Shown here: one piece after another, positions 42,908 to 52,181 of the stretch | How positions within the stretch are numbered: the first letter of the stretch is position 1 | Layout: the number at the start of each line of letters is the position of its first letter | DNA from: Candidatus Nanopelagicales bacterium | GTDB taxonomy: Bacteria > Actinomycetota > Actinomycetes > S36-B12 | Direction: 5' to 3' | DNA: 55,087 nt | Assembly: GCA_017857175.1 (NCBI GenBank) | Contig: JAFMDS010000001.1 | Span: forward strand, 1-55,087 | Translations under genes and position numbers: made by a program | The notes under the pieces: model-generated | What the model was told of the DNA's origin: nothing | Databases searched by the model: none | Seen by the model: only the letters and a program-made list of their open reading frames with translations

Positions 42908-43978
42908 TTAACGAGCAGGGGAGATGCCATTAAGCGCTTGGTCGAGGTCGTCCCATAAATCCTCGGGGTGCTCGATCCCGAGCGAGAGTCGAATGAGGTT
43001 CTGTGGCACAAGTTCACTCTCAAAGGCCCAACGACGCCTTCGTTCGAGGAGGGACTCTACGCCACCAAGGCTGGTTGCATAGGTCCAAAGCGTGGCTGCT
43101 TCGCTGACTGAGTCCGCATCTCCCTCTACCTCAATTGAGATCATGGATCCCCACCCTGGGTAGCGCACGCGATTCACCTTTTCATGTGCTGCCAACTTTC
43201 CAGCAATGTATTGAGCGTTACTTTGGGCTTTGTCGAATCTGAGGAACAGGGTGCGAAGGCCGCGCAATGCGAGAAAACAATCAAATGGGCTCGGCATAGC
43301 ACCCAGGAGGATTCGTCGAACGCGTGTGGCTTCTGTGAGTTCAGGGGTGGCGCAAATAACAGCGCCCATGAGTAGGTCGGAGTGACCGCTGATCATTTTC
43401 GTGACGCTATGAAATACGTAGTCAGCACCTAGCTCGAGAGGTCGCTGTGCCACTGGTGTCGCGAATGTGTTGTCAACGACTGAGATAACTGGGGGTTCTG
43501 CATTCTTTGCAGCTGCAAGACAGGTTTTCAGGTCGGCGATCTCCATCATCGGGTTGGTTGGTGATTCCAGCCACAAGACATCGGCTTCGGCTAGTGCTTC
43601 AATCACCAGATTAGTGTCAGCGACCTCAACGGTTGTCAATGAAATTATTCCGCGCTCTGCAAGTTCCTTTAGCCGCCCAGCCACTCCGGTGTAAAGGTGG
43701 GTGGGCGCCAGGATCCGAGTTCCCACGGGGAATTGATCCAAAATTGCATTCGCGGCGGCCATGCCCGAAGAGAACACAACTGCCGTGCCACCTTCAAGTT
43801 CACCTAGAGCGGTTTCAAGAGCTTCTGCTGACGGATTACCTTCACGGGCGTAACCGAGTTCTCCTCCCGCGTGAAATGTCGAAGCTGGAACTATCGGTTG
43901 GTTGATGGGTGCATCCGCATCACGTGCTGGACGCCCGCTTGTCACGGCGATCGTGCTGGGGTGTTGGCGCTCATGCAT
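42908..43978 (-). CDS. Cystathionine gamma-synthase/lyase family PLP enzyme
   Basis: The protein has 356 residues from the ATG at 43978, chosen because TAATGT ends exactly 6 nt upstream; a GTG two codons earlier is possible. FSSGMAAANAIL near 70-81, WLESPTNPMMEIADL near 133-147, VDNTFATPVAQRPLELGADYV near 164-184 and the PLP lysine in HSVTKMISGHSDLLMGA near 188-204 define the Cys/Met-metabolism fold. It would act in cystathionine formation or cleavage. Synthase, lyase and O-acetylhomoserine sulfhydrylase activities cannot be told apart from these motifs. It lies alone between gpsA and ddl. Confidence 0.85.
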   Translation of the reverse strand: MHERQHPSTIAVTSGRPARDADAPINQPIVPASTFHAGGELGYAREGNPSAEALETALGELEGGTAVVFSSGMAAANAILDQFPVGTRILAPTHLYTGVAGRLKELAERGIISLTTVEVADTNLVIEALAEADVLWLESPTNPMMEIADLKTCLAAAKNAEPPVISVVDNTFATPVAQRPLELGADYVFHSVTKMISGHSDLLMGAVICATPELTEATRVRRILLGAMPSPFDCFLALRGLRTLFLRFDKAQSNAQYIAGKLAAHEKVNRVRYPGWGSMISIEVEGDADSVSEAATLWTYATSLGGVESLLERRRRWAFESELVPQNLIRLSLGIEHPEDLWDDLDQALNGISPAR

Positions 43979-43984
43979 TCCCAC

Positions 43985-43990
43985 ACATTA
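43985..43990 (-). promoter_or_regulatory. -10 box of the Cys/Met-metabolism gene (leaderless)
   Basis: TAATGT on the reverse strand ends 6 nt before the ATG at 43978 and decides that start. Confidence 0.5.
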
Positions 43991-44066
43991 GACGGTGATC
44001 CGCGGTGATGCTTTCCGGGTGCCGTTGTCGGGGCAGGCAGCCTCAATGTTCCCGTGACTGGCACGG

Positions 44067-44072
44067 TACGTT
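44067..44072 (+). promoter_or_regulatory. -10 box of ddl (leaderless)
   Basis: TACGTT ends 6 nt before the ddl ATG at 44079. Confidence 0.5.
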
Positions 44073-44078
44073 CGGCTC

Positions 44079-45194
44079 ATGCCAGAGAGAACCGGGCGTG
44101 GATCCACTCCGATCGCCCTCATTTTTGGGGGCGTTGGACCTGAACACTCCATTTCTTGTTTGAGCGCTCAGTCTGTTCTTAAAGCGTTGGTCTCAAATAG
44201 AGGCGATTCCTGGCAGGAATCAATTTTGTGTGTCGGTATCGCCCAAAAAGGTTCATGGCATTTAGTTGATGCCTCAGAAGTATTGAACTTCACCATCAGC
44301 GACTCAGAACTGCCAGTTGTGCCCACGAAAGGCCCACTGGTTGCATTGCGCATGAACCCTGTAGAGCCCGGTTTTCTGGTAACAGGTAATGCTGGCAAGG
44401 AATTCGTGGCCTGCTCCTTGGCTTTTCCCGTCCTGCACGGCGAAGGAGGCGAAGATGGCCAAATTCAAGGGGCTCTCGATGCCGCAGGAATAACATTCAT
44501 TGGCTCGGCAGTAAACGCGTCCGTGTTGTGCTCTGACAAAGTGACAACCAAACAGGTGCTGCAACAGGTTGGTGTCAATTGCGGTGACTGGACCAGTGTT
44601 GACCACGAATCTCAGTGGGAGAAAGCGCTTCAAGTGTTTGGAGACTCAAATATCTTTATTAAGCCCGCGACTGGTGGTTCTTCGATTGGAATAACTCGAG
44701 TGACTTCGGAGCGGGACATCGCTGGCGCAATTGGAGTTGCACTAAGCATTTCTCCACGAGTGATCATTGAACGCGCAATTCCTTCGCCACGTGAACTTGA
44801 AGTGGCAGTGCTGACCGTTGGTGGGGATGTGGTCGCATCGCCAGTTGGGGAAATTCAGTTAAAGCCTCATTTTGATTTTTATGATTTTGAGGCCAAGTAC
44901 CTTGCCGATGGAGCCAATCTCATTACTCCAGCAGACCTGGACACCAAGGTGAGCGAGAGAATTCAGGGTATTGCAGTCGAAGTGTTTAAAGCACTGGGCT
45001 GTCGCGATTTTGCTCGAGTTGATTTCCTATTAAGTCCTACGGGGGTGCTTGTTGTCAATGAAGTGAACACAATCCCAGGGTTCACTTCAATTTCAATGTA
45101 CTCAAGAATGTGGGCAGCCGCAGGCCTCACCTTTGAAGAATTGATAGCTCAACTCGAGCGCAATGCTTGTGAGCGGCTGACAGACCAGTCTTAG
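44079..45194 (+). CDS. ddl: D-alanine-D-alanine ligase
   Basis: The protein has 371 residues of ATP-grasp fold. Ddl makes the D-Ala-D-Ala end of peptidoglycan precursors. IALIFGGVGPEHSISCLSA near 11-29, FPVLHGEGGEDGQIQG near 119-134, FIKPATGGSSIGITRV near 191-206 and the Mg/ATP segment RVDFLLSPTGVLVVNEVNTIPGFT near 313-336 are diagnostic. The GxSxSV-type segment near 18 and the terminal FTSISMYSRMWAAAGLTFEEL match Ddl rather than a carboxylase. Its stop overlaps that of the DUF3515 gene on the other strand. Confidence 0.95.
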   Translation: MPERTGRGSTPIALIFGGVGPEHSISCLSAQSVLKALVSNRGDSWQESILCVGIAQKGSWHLVDASEVLNFTISDSELPVVPTKGPLVALRMNPVEPGFLVTGNAGKEFVACSLAFPVLHGEGGEDGQIQGALDAAGITFIGSAVNASVLCSDKVTTKQVLQQVGVNCGDWTSVDHESQWEKALQVFGDSNIFIKPATGGSSIGITRVTSERDIAGAIGVALSISPRVIIERAIPSPRELEVAVLTVGGDVVASPVGEIQLKPHFDFYDFEAKYLADGANLITPADLDTKVSERIQGIAVEVFKALGCRDFARVDFLLSPTGVLVVNEVNTIPGFTSISMYSRMWAAAGLTFEELIAQLERNACERLTDQS

Positions 45195-45628
45195 GACGGA
45201 TCAATTCCCAGATCCACAAGTACGGAGGCGGCAGGGTCGTACTCACGCGGGATTGCCACCTCGATGTATTCCCCCGTATTCACCGACGTAAATTGTGTTC
45301 CCGAGTCAAATTCCTCGGGGTACCAATCAACGCCATTAATCGAAAAGAGTTGACTCGTCGCGGACAGCGTTACTGGTTTGGCAACACCACAGCGGACATA
45401 AATGGGCGGATCGCCCCATGCTCGAATGCCCTTCGATGAATCTGTGGTGGCACGCATCAGGCTGCCGACCACGCTGACAGGCAAAGATGCCACAAGCTCC
45501 TGGCAAAATGGTGATCCGCCATTTGGACCAGTTGAAATGTTCAAGGTTGAACCGCACGAAGTCACCACAATCATTACGCCGATCAACACCCCGGACATCG
45601 CTGCAAGCCCGTCGCACTGACGTGTCAT
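45191..45628 (-). CDS. DUF3515-type lipoprotein
   Basis: The protein has 145 residues from the ATG at 45628, which follows AGGAAA. A short charged start, a hydrophobic stretch (MSGVLIGVMIVV) and a lipobox-like VTSC at residues 20-23 indicate an exported lipoprotein attached at the modified Cys. The rest is a small domain (FCQELVASLP, AWGDPPIYVRCGV, WYPEEFDSGTQFTSVNTGEYIEVAIP) found between ddl and thiL in many Actinomycetota. Its function is unknown. A longer upstream open frame overlaps the thiL promoter area and is not credible. Confidence 0.75.
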   Translation of the reverse strand: MTRQCDGLAAMSGVLIGVMIVVTSCGSTLNISTGPNGGSPFCQELVASLPVSVVGSLMRATTDSSKGIRAWGDPPIYVRCGVAKPVTLSATSQLFSINGVDWYPEEFDSGTQFTSVNTGEYIEVAIPREYDPAASVLVDLGIDPS

Positions 45629-45746
45629 GGAAAATTTCCTATTCTCAATATCAGGACGTCTAACGACGCGTTTCGTCATAGATAAACACTTTTCAACGTG
45701 TAATGCTGTCACTCTATATTTCAACGACCAAAGGACCAAATGCGGT

Positions 45747-46730
45747 ATGAGTGCGACAAGTGGTGAATCAGAATTGACCCTGCAATCTGTTGGTGAGTTT
45801 GAAATTATTACCCGAATACGTGAGATCACCAATGCTCAGGCTCAGGACCTGCCCAAACCGATTGTGGACTCGGGCGATGATTCAGCAGTTATCGCGATGA
45901 GCAAAGAAGACCTAGTCGTGAGCGTCGACCTATTTGTTGAAGGTCGGCATTTCAAAACTGACTGGGCTACCGCGCTGGAGATTGGTCGAAGGTGCGCTGC
46001 GGCTGCCATGTCAGATATCTGTGCGATGGGTACCGCGCCCACATCAATTTTGGTTGGCCTTGCTGCCCCAGCTGATACATCCGTGGCCTTTATCCGCGAA
46101 CTAACAACTGGCTTGGCGCATGAAGCAGCGGGTGCAGGCGCTCGTGTTGTCGGTGGGGACCTCAGTTCGGCTGACTCCATTGTGGTTTCGGTAACGGCGA
46201 TTGGTTCCATGAAACCCAAGGATGTTGTCACTCGATCTGGAGCGCAGGTGGGGGATGTCGTGGCAATTCATGGTCGCCTTGGCATGGCGGCGGCAGGATT
46301 GAGAGTCCTTCAACGAGGCCTGCGCTCTCCACGGGTCTTGGTCGATGCTTACCGATACCCAGAGATTGATTATTCAGCTGGGGTTAGGGCCCGCACGGCA
46401 GGAGCGAAGGCTATGGCAGATGTTTCAGACGGTTTAGTGGCAGACCTCGGCCATATCGCTGCTGCGTCTGGAGTGACCATCGACATCGAATCCGCATCCT
46501 TGCCGGTGCCAGAGGCATTAACGAGCGCGGCGTCGGCATTCGGTGCGGATCCATTGGCGTGGATTCTGACCGGCGGTGACGACCACGCGCTGGCAGCAGT
46601 GTTCCCATCAAACACAGAATTGCCCCAAGGTTTTGTGGCCATTGGAATAGTTCGCGAACAGGCTGATGATCTAGTACTGGTCGACTCCGAGCCGGCACCC
46701 AGCGAAGGCGGTTTTTCGCACTTCGGTTAA
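45747..46730 (+). CDS. thiL: Thiamine-monophosphate kinase
   Basis: The protein has 327 residues of the PurM/ThiL/HypE fold. ThiL phosphorylates thiamine monophosphate to thiamine diphosphate, the cofactor of IlvB among others. SVGEFEIITRIREI, the metal motif VDSGDDSAVI near 40-49, SVDLFVEGRHF near 57-67, AAAAMSDICAMGTAP near 84-98 and LTGGDDHALAAVFP near 272-285 are typical. The ATG at 45747 follows AAAGGA and fits the family; an in-frame ATG at 45627 would add 40 unrelated residues. Confidence 0.92.
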   Translation: MSATSGESELTLQSVGEFEIITRIREITNAQAQDLPKPIVDSGDDSAVIAMSKEDLVVSVDLFVEGRHFKTDWATALEIGRRCAAAAMSDICAMGTAPTSILVGLAAPADTSVAFIRELTTGLAHEAAGAGARVVGGDLSSADSIVVSVTAIGSMKPKDVVTRSGAQVGDVVAIHGRLGMAAAGLRVLQRGLRSPRVLVDAYRYPEIDYSAGVRARTAGAKAMADVSDGLVADLGHIAAASGVTIDIESASLPVPEALTSAASAFGADPLAWILTGGDDHALAAVFPSNTELPQGFVAIGIVREQADDLVLVDSEPAPSEGGFSHFG

Positions 46731-46771
46731 AACGAGGGTTTTTTTTGCAGTTCGGTTAAGGACGAGGGTTT
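46722..46771 (+). repeat. Direct repeat at the thiL end, before rpmB
   Basis: TTCGGTTAA-AACGAGGGTTT (46722-46741) and TTCGGTTAAGGACGAGGGTTT (46751-46771) are two near-identical copies. The first contains the thiL stop and runs into eight Ts. No good stem precedes the T run, so terminator function is uncertain. Confidence 0.6.
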
Positions 46772-46782
46772 ATTTAGCGCGC

Positions 46783-46974
46783 TTAGGAAGCGCGAACAAC
46801 CTTGCCAGCTTTGATGCAGGAGGTGCAGACGTTGAGTCGCTTAGGGGTGCGACCAACGAGAGCGCGCACGCGCTGAATGTTTGGGTTCCAGCGGCGCTTG
46901 GTGCGTCGGTGGGAGTGTGAAACGTTATGCCCGAAACTAGGGCTCTTTCCGCAGATATCGCAGTTCGCAGCCAC
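46783..46974 (-). CDS. rpmB: 50S ribosomal protein L28 (zinc-type)
   Basis: The protein has 63 residues, [22 protein letters not shown] at the start. Two cysteine pairs, CDIC and CTSC, mark the zinc-binding form. Basic segments [16 protein letters not shown] and TPKRLNV bind rRNA. The GTG start follows GAGGAG by 5 nt. It is a single gene, divergent from the DAK2 gene. Confidence 0.95.
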   Translation of the reverse strand: MAANCDICGKSPSFGHNVSHSHRRTKRRWNPNIQRVRALVGRTPKRLNVCTSCIKAGKVVRAS

Positions 46975-47147
46975 AAGTACTCCTCTAAAGTTGAATCGAA
47001 GGGTTTTCGATCATTCGGTTTATATAGTGGTCCCCGAGTCTCGAACCGTTGGAGCAGCGCAGTCAGGTAACACTGCGCTCGACGGGCGAGCCTGAAACCT
47101 GAGCAAGAATAGCCGAAGCGTGCAGAACCAGGACAAGGAGGGGCTCG

Positions 47148-48818
47148 ATGAGTGACGAACCCGCCTTGGATGACGTGAGGGAAGTGACTCCGAACACCCT
47201 GAGCGAATGGTTGCTTCACGCGAAAATAGCCCTGCATCAGGCCCGGGATCGAATTGATGCGCTGAACGTTTTTCCGGTCCCCGATGGGGACACGGGGACA
47301 AATATGTACCTCACTTGGGAGTCTGCCTGCAAGGGAATTGTGCCCGAGGGAATTGTGCCCGAGGGTTTTGTGTCCGGTGAGGTGTCGGTCAATTTGGCGG
47401 AGGCCGCTAACAGGATCGGGCGACAGGTGGTTTTGGGGGCTCGGGGTAATTCGGGTGTGATTATGTCGGCGCTCATCCGTGATTTCATGGGTTCAATCGC
47501 CACGGAACCCAGTTCACTAGCCAGGGCTCTAAAGGAAGGAACCGCCGGCGCATATGCGGCGGTGGCAACCCCCATTGAGGGCACGATTTTGACAGTGGCA
47601 CGGGCAGGGGCAGAGCGGGCTGAGGTTTTGGCATCGCAAGGGGTCGGGTTGCTCGAGGTCGTTAGAGGGGCGGCTGACGCTGCTTATGAAGCTCTCATGG
47701 AAACGCCAATGCTTTTGGCCCAACTGCGCGACGCAGGTGTAGTCGATGCAGGTGGATCGGGACTTGTAGTTGTGCTCGATTCGCTAGTGGCCGTGCTCAC
47801 GGGTGAAAGTCCCAGACGAGCCCTCTTCACCAGTGAGTCTTTGCCGCCGAGAGTGGGAGCAAAATCGGAGTCGAGTCATCCGGTGGGCGATGGAGAACAT
47901 GAATTCGAGGTGATGTTCCACGTCGAGTCCGAGAGCATTGACGACTTGAGAACCTCGCTGGAGCGGCTGGGATCGAGCGTCATGATCGCGGGGGTGGACA
48001 ATCTCTGGAATGTTCATGTTCATGTGCAGGAGCGAGGCATCGCTGACGCACTCAATCAAGGTATCGCCTCAGGTTCCATCTCTCATGTTTCCGTGACCCC
48101 GTTGAGCTCGTTACACGGAGATCAGATCCTGGGGGAGCATCGAGAGTCCACGCGCAGGAGTCGTGTCCTTGTTGTAGTGACACATGGTCAAGGTGTACGT
48201 GACAAATTGACGGAAATCGGAGTCGCTTGTGTGCCGACACCTCCCCGTCAACAGCCGTCGGCATCTGAACTCATCAGCGTCGCACAAGAGACTTTCGCGT
48301 CTGAAGTGGTGTTTCTCCCTTCAGATCGAGACGCCCATGGAGTTGCCGAGATTGCAGCAAGTGAATTGAGTTCACTGGGCGTGCGAGCAGCGGTCGTTCC
48401 GACCCGATCTATCACCCAAAGTTTGTCCGCGATTGCCGTTCACGATCAATTCCAGGACTTTGATAGGGATGTAGTGGCAATGACTCGTTCGGCAGGAGCG
48501 ACGCATTACGGAGCAGTGACCGTTGCCACTCGTGACGCCCTGACCATGGCGGGTGAATGTCACGTGGGTGACGTTCTGGGTCTCATCGATGGAGACATTG
48601 CGGTAGTCGGGTCTAGCGTCATGGAGGTGAGCTTGCTGGTACTTGGTCGCCTTCTAGCGCCAGGAGCCGAACTTCTGACAGTTGTCAGCGGCGACGGCTG
48701 TTCGTCGAATCAAATACTCGAACTCAACCGTTGGGTGAGAGCGACATACCCGCTCGTGGACCTTGAAACCATGAATGGTGGCCAGCCCTTATGGCCATTC
48801 ATCTTTGGGGTGGAATAG
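47148..48818 (+). CDS. DAK2-domain protein, fatty-acid-kinase FakA-like
   Basis: The protein has 556 residues. The N-terminal DhaL/DAK2 domain has IDALNVFPVPDGDTGTNMYL near 38-57 (Asp residues bind Mg-ATP) and QVVLGARGNSGVIMSALI near 91-108. AGGSGLVVVLDSLVAVLTGE and a C-terminal FakA domain (VTLGDGC-like VVSGDGCSSNQILEL near 510) complete the FakA pattern. In Firmicutes FakA phosphorylates fatty acids presented by FakB; no DegV/FakB gene is in the window. AAGGAGG precedes the ATG. It lies just before recG, as Rv2974c/Rv2975c do in M. tuberculosis, from memory. Confidence 0.82.
   Translation: MSDEPALDDVREVTPNTLSEWLLHAKIALHQARDRIDALNVFPVPDGDTGTNMYLTWESACKGIVPEGIVPEGFVSGEVSVNLAEAANRIGRQVVLGARGNSGVIMSALIRDFMGSIATEPSSLARALKEGTAGAYAAVATPIEGTILTVARAGAERAEVLASQGVGLLEVVRGAADAAYEALMETPMLLAQLRDAGVVDAGGSGLVVVLDSLVAVLTGESPRRALFTSESLPPRVGAKSESSHPVGDGEHEFEVMFHVESESIDDLRTSLERLGSSVMIAGVDNLWNVHVHVQERGIADALNQGIASGSISHVSVTPLSSLHGDQILGEHRESTRRSRVLVVVTHGQGVRDKLTEIGVACVPTPPRQQPSASELISVAQETFASEVVFLPSDRDAHGVAEIAASELSSLGVRAAVVPTRSITQSLSAIAVHDQFQDFDRDVVAMTRSAGATHYGAVTVATRDALTMAGECHVGDVLGLIDGDIAVVGSSVMEVSLLVLGRLLAPGAELLTVVSGDGCSSNQILELNRWVRATYPLVDLETMNGGQPLWPFIFGVE
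47333..47362 (+). repeat. Tandem 15-bp duplication in the DAK2 gene
   Basis: Two identical in-frame copies of GGGAATTGTGCCCGA encode GIVPE twice, followed by a diverged third (GFVSG). It lies in a loop between conserved DAK2 motifs, so slippage is probably tolerated. Confidence 0.85.
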
Positions 48819-48823
48819 AAACG

Positions 48824-51025
48824 ATGCCAGAGGTCTCAATTTTTAAACAGAACCTCTCTGATCTCTTGGGGGGAAAGAGCGCCAAGGGCCTGGAAAAATC
48901 ATTTGGCTTTGTAACCGCGGGAGATCTCCTCCAGCACTTTCCACGCCGATATGCCGAGCGAGGTGAGCTGACTTCATTTGAAAAAATTGAGGTTGGAAAG
49001 CCGGTTACCATCATGGCAACGGTGAGCTCGGTTACTTCCCGTCGAATGCAAAATAAGCGCGGCTGGATCCTCGTTGTTACGGTCACTGATGGTCGTGACT
49101 CCATGCAGCTGACGTTTTTTAATCAGAAATGGAGAGAGAAGGAGTTGCAGATTGGGCGCTCCGGTCTTTTTGCAGGGACCGTCACCGACTATCGCGGTAC
49201 CAGAACATTGACACACCCCCAATACCTGTTATTCGCCGACGGTTCCGACAGTGACATGGAAGCTTTGAATCAGTTTGCTGGGAGCATTATCCCGGTGTAC
49301 CCCAGTTCTCAGTCGATCACTTCCTGGCAGATTGCCTCGTCGGTGGATGTGGTGCTTGCCTCGACAAGTGATTTAGTGGACCCCATTCCTGAATCGGTAC
49401 GCGAGGAATTTGAACTCATGGACTGGACGCAGGCGCTTCATGCGATTCACCAGCCACAAAGTCACAGTGATCTTGAAGCGGCGAGGTTTCGAATCAAATT
49501 TCATGAGGCCTTCGTGCTCCAGGCGCTGCTTGAGGAGCGTAGACGTGCACGGCGCGGCATAAAGGCGATAGCGCGCCAGACCAAAAACCATGGCCGCAGG
49601 TCACAGTTCGATGCAATGTTGCCGTTTGTTTTGACGGATGGTCAAATCCGCGTTGGTCAGGAAATTGCGGCAGATTTGAACAGTGAATCGCCCATGATGC
49701 GACTGCTGCAAGGTGATGTAGGCAGTGGGAAAACGATCGTCGCGCTCCGAGCCATGCTTGACGTGATCGAAGCGGGTGGCCAGTGTGCGCTGTTGGCTCC
49801 GACCGAGGTACTCGCCTCTCAGCACTTTGACTCCGTCATGAAACTCTTGAGGGACATGGCCAGTGACGGTTCACTCTTGACCAGCATGAATAACTCGGCT
49901 GATGGAGTGCACGTGACTTTATTGACGGGATCTTTGCCATCTGCTGCACGCAAAAAGGCTCTGTTGGATATCGCCAGTGGTACAGCAGGAATTGTGATTG
50001 GCACCCACGCTCTCATTCAAGACTCCGTGGAATTCTTTGACCTTGGACTTGTCGTAATCGACGAACAACACAGGTTCGGAGTCGAGCAACGAGCCGTACT
50101 TATGAACAAGGGTCGAGGCGACACGAAACCACATGTACTTGTCATGACTGCGACGCCAATTCCTCGTACGGTCGCTTTGACCACATTTGGTGACTTGGAC
50201 GTTTCTACTCTCGATGAATCCCCGTCAATGAGGGCAGGGGTTGAAACTCATGTGGTCAACGCGATGACAGTGCCCAACCATCTCGAAAGAGTGTGGGAAC
50301 GCATGAGCGAGGAAGTCAAAGCGGGCAATAAAGTTTTTATCGTTTGCCCCAGTATTTCTGAGCAAATGAACGCAGATGATATTGATAGCGACCATGCGGG
50401 AGCCCCAATCACTGCAAATCAAAAGCTTCGCTCCGTGGATGAAACAGTTGAGGAATTAGCCTCGCGCTTTCCTGATATTTATTTTGGTGCCCTCCACGGG
50501 CAGATGAAGCCAGAGTTAAAGCACGATGTGATGTACCGTTTCACAGAGGACGCAGCTAATCCAGTCGACGTTTTAGTGGCAACGACGGTCATTGAAGTCG
50601 GTGTGGACGTCCCCGCTGCAACCATGATGATAATTCAGAACGCTGAGCGATTCGGAATATCACAATTGCACCAGTTGCGCGGCCGAATTGGTCGTGGGGA
50701 TCGGCCTGGCCTATGTATTTTGGTGCAAAATAATTTTGGGAACGAGGGATCAACTGACAGACTTGAGGCAATTCGCAGCACAACGAACGGTTTCGAGTTG
50801 GCACAGCGTGACCTGGAAATTCGACGCGAGGGTGATGTGCTGGGTCAGGATCAGTCGGGGTTGTCCTCATCACTTCGACTCCTTCGTGTTGTGGAGGATT
50901 CGGAACTGATTGAACTAGCTCGTGATCAAGTCACTTCCATAGCTGAAAGCTCGACCTGGGATGCGGTCTTAGCGGCAATAGACGCTACAGACTTTGAGCG
51001 CGTAACTCACCTGGAAAAAACATGA
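48824..51025 (+). CDS. recG: ATP-dependent DNA helicase RecG
   Basis: The protein has 733 residues. RecG remodels stalled replication forks and branched DNA. The N-terminal wedge/OB domain (FPRRYAERGELTSF, TVSSVTSRRMQNKRGW) binds the junction. The helicase core has Walker A QGDVGSGKTIVAL near 295-307, the DExH-type box VVIDEQHRFGVEQ near 409-421, MTATPIPRTVALTTFGDLD, and motif VI QLRGRIGRGDRPG near 616-628. The ATG at 48824 matches the family start; an in-frame ATG at 48791 lies inside the preceding gene. It overlaps rsmD by 4 nt. Confidence 0.95.
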   Translation: MPEVSIFKQNLSDLLGGKSAKGLEKSFGFVTAGDLLQHFPRRYAERGELTSFEKIEVGKPVTIMATVSSVTSRRMQNKRGWILVVTVTDGRDSMQLTFFNQKWREKELQIGRSGLFAGTVTDYRGTRTLTHPQYLLFADGSDSDMEALNQFAGSIIPVYPSSQSITSWQIASSVDVVLASTSDLVDPIPESVREEFELMDWTQALHAIHQPQSHSDLEAARFRIKFHEAFVLQALLEERRRARRGIKAIARQTKNHGRRSQFDAMLPFVLTDGQIRVGQEIAADLNSESPMMRLLQGDVGSGKTIVALRAMLDVIEAGGQCALLAPTEVLASQHFDSVMKLLRDMASDGSLLTSMNNSADGVHVTLLTGSLPSAARKKALLDIASGTAGIVIGTHALIQDSVEFFDLGLVVIDEQHRFGVEQRAVLMNKGRGDTKPHVLVMTATPIPRTVALTTFGDLDVSTLDESPSMRAGVETHVVNAMTVPNHLERVWERMSEEVKAGNKVFIVCPSISEQMNADDIDSDHAGAPITANQKLRSVDETVEELASRFPDIYFGALHGQMKPELKHDVMYRFTEDAANPVDVLVATTVIEVGVDVPAATMMIIQNAERFGISQLHQLRGRIGRGDRPGLCILVQNNFGNEGSTDRLEAIRSTTNGFELAQRDLEIRREGDVLGQDQSGLSSSLRLLRVVEDSELIELARDQVTSIAESSTWDAVLAAIDATDFERVTHLEKT

Positions 51026-51594
51026 CGCGCATCATTGCAGGGATGGCCAAGGGCCAACGACTCAAAGTGCCTCAGGTGGGAACGCGTCCCACCTCCGACC
51101 GGATCCGTGAGGCCTTGTTCTCCACTATCGACAGTTGGTTGTCGAGTCAGGGTCGTGCATGGGCAGATAGCATTTTTGTGGACCTTTTTGGTGGTTCGGG
51201 TGCAATCGGGTTGGAAGCCAAAAGTAGGGGAGCGCACCGAGTGTGCATTGTGGAGTCACAACCTGCGGCGGCCCGATTGATTTCAGAGAATTCTTCCCTC
51301 TCTAAGTGCTCCGTTGACATCCTGCGACAGGATGCTTTCCGATGGAATCCTGACGAGTTCACCACAATCGTGTTCGCTGATCCTCCGTACGCTGACTCAG
51401 ATGATGCAGTAACAGCCATGTTCGATCGACTGTCGTCCGATCCCTTATTGGCTGGAGCGTTAATTATTTGTGAACGTGGCAAGAAAAGTGGATCACCATG
51501 GTCTATTGAAACCACGCTTCGCCTCGAACGATCATGGGAAAAGAAATATGGCGACACAGTTATTTGGTACGGTCACGTGGTGGGGACCGAATGA
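51022..51594 (+). CDS. rsmD: 16S rRNA (guanine966-N2)-methyltransferase
   Basis: The protein has 190 residues. MTRIIAGMAKGQRLKVP and GTRPTSDRIREALFSTI at the N-terminus, the SAM motif FVDLFGGSGAIGLEAKSRGA near 52-71 and the catalytic FADPPYAD near 118-125 are diagnostic of RsmD. The ATGA overlap with recG indicates translational coupling. Confidence 0.94.
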   Translation: MTRIIAGMAKGQRLKVPQVGTRPTSDRIREALFSTIDSWLSSQGRAWADSIFVDLFGGSGAIGLEAKSRGAHRVCIVESQPAAARLISENSSLSKCSVDILRQDAFRWNPDEFTTIVFADPPYADSDDAVTAMFDRLSSDPLLAGALIICERGKKSGSPWSIETTLRLERSWEKKYGDTVIWYGHVVGTE

Positions 51595-51665
51595 TGGGAA
51601 CTACCGTCCATGCTTGGGCAGCTGTGAACTGTGCCCATTGATATTGAGCGAGTGAGGGAAATCGA

Positions 51666-52148
51666 ATGAGAGTCGCAGTGTGCCCCGGATCCTTTGATCC
51701 AGTCACGAATGGTCATTTTGATGTGTTCGAACGGGCATCGAAAATGGCGGATCAGGTGATCGTGGCTGTTCTCATTAATAGAACCAAGTCAAGTTTGTTC
51801 AGCGTGGAGGAACGCATTGAGATTCTTACGCAGGTGACTGCACCGTTGGGCAATGTCAGGGTAGATTCTTTCTACGGTCTGCTGGTCGATTATTGCCAGA
51901 AAAATGAAGTGAATGCGATTGTCAAGGGCCTTCGCGCGGTGAGTGACTTTGATTATGAACTCCAAATGGCTCAAATGAATTTTCGTTTGGCTGGAGTTGA
52001 AACCTGCTTTATCTCAACCAACCCGCTTTATAGCTACCTCTCATCGAGTTTGGTCAAAGAAGTTGCTACCCACGGCGGCGATGTCAAAGGATTGGTCCCC
52101 GATATCGTGTTGAAGCGCCTGGAGGACAAACTTTCTAGCACAATGTGA
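51666..52148 (+). CDS. coaD: Phosphopantetheine adenylyltransferase
   Basis: The protein has 160 residues. CoaD makes dephospho-CoA from phosphopantetheine and ATP. The nucleotidyltransferase motif is VCPGSFDPVTNGHFDVF near 5-21. VKGLRAVSDFDYELQMAQMN near 85-104 and YLSSSLVKEVATHGGDV near 122-138 are family hallmarks. GAGGGAAA precedes the ATG. It sits 71 bp after rsmD; I see no gene in that gap. Confidence 0.96.
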   Translation: MRVAVCPGSFDPVTNGHFDVFERASKMADQVIVAVLINRTKSSLFSVEERIEILTQVTAPLGNVRVDSFYGLLVDYCQKNEVNAIVKGLRAVSDFDYELQMAQMNFRLAGVETCFISTNPLYSYLSSSLVKEVATHGGDVKGLVPDIVLKRLEDKLSSTM

Positions 52149-52181
52149 TTGGCATAAGGTGCCTCAACGATCAAGGAGTTA

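Noticed and set aside
45627-45832. Long N-terminal extensions of thiL (+) and the DUF3515 gene (-) that would overlap each other
   Set aside because: Each would read through the other's promoter and adds unrelated residues. Both have better internal starts with ribosome binding sites and, for DUF3515, a lipoprotein signal.
46703-46746. Intrinsic terminator after thiL
   Set aside because: CGAAG...CTTCG can form a stem near the end of thiL, but 13 nt separate it from the eight Ts, so the structure is not canonical.
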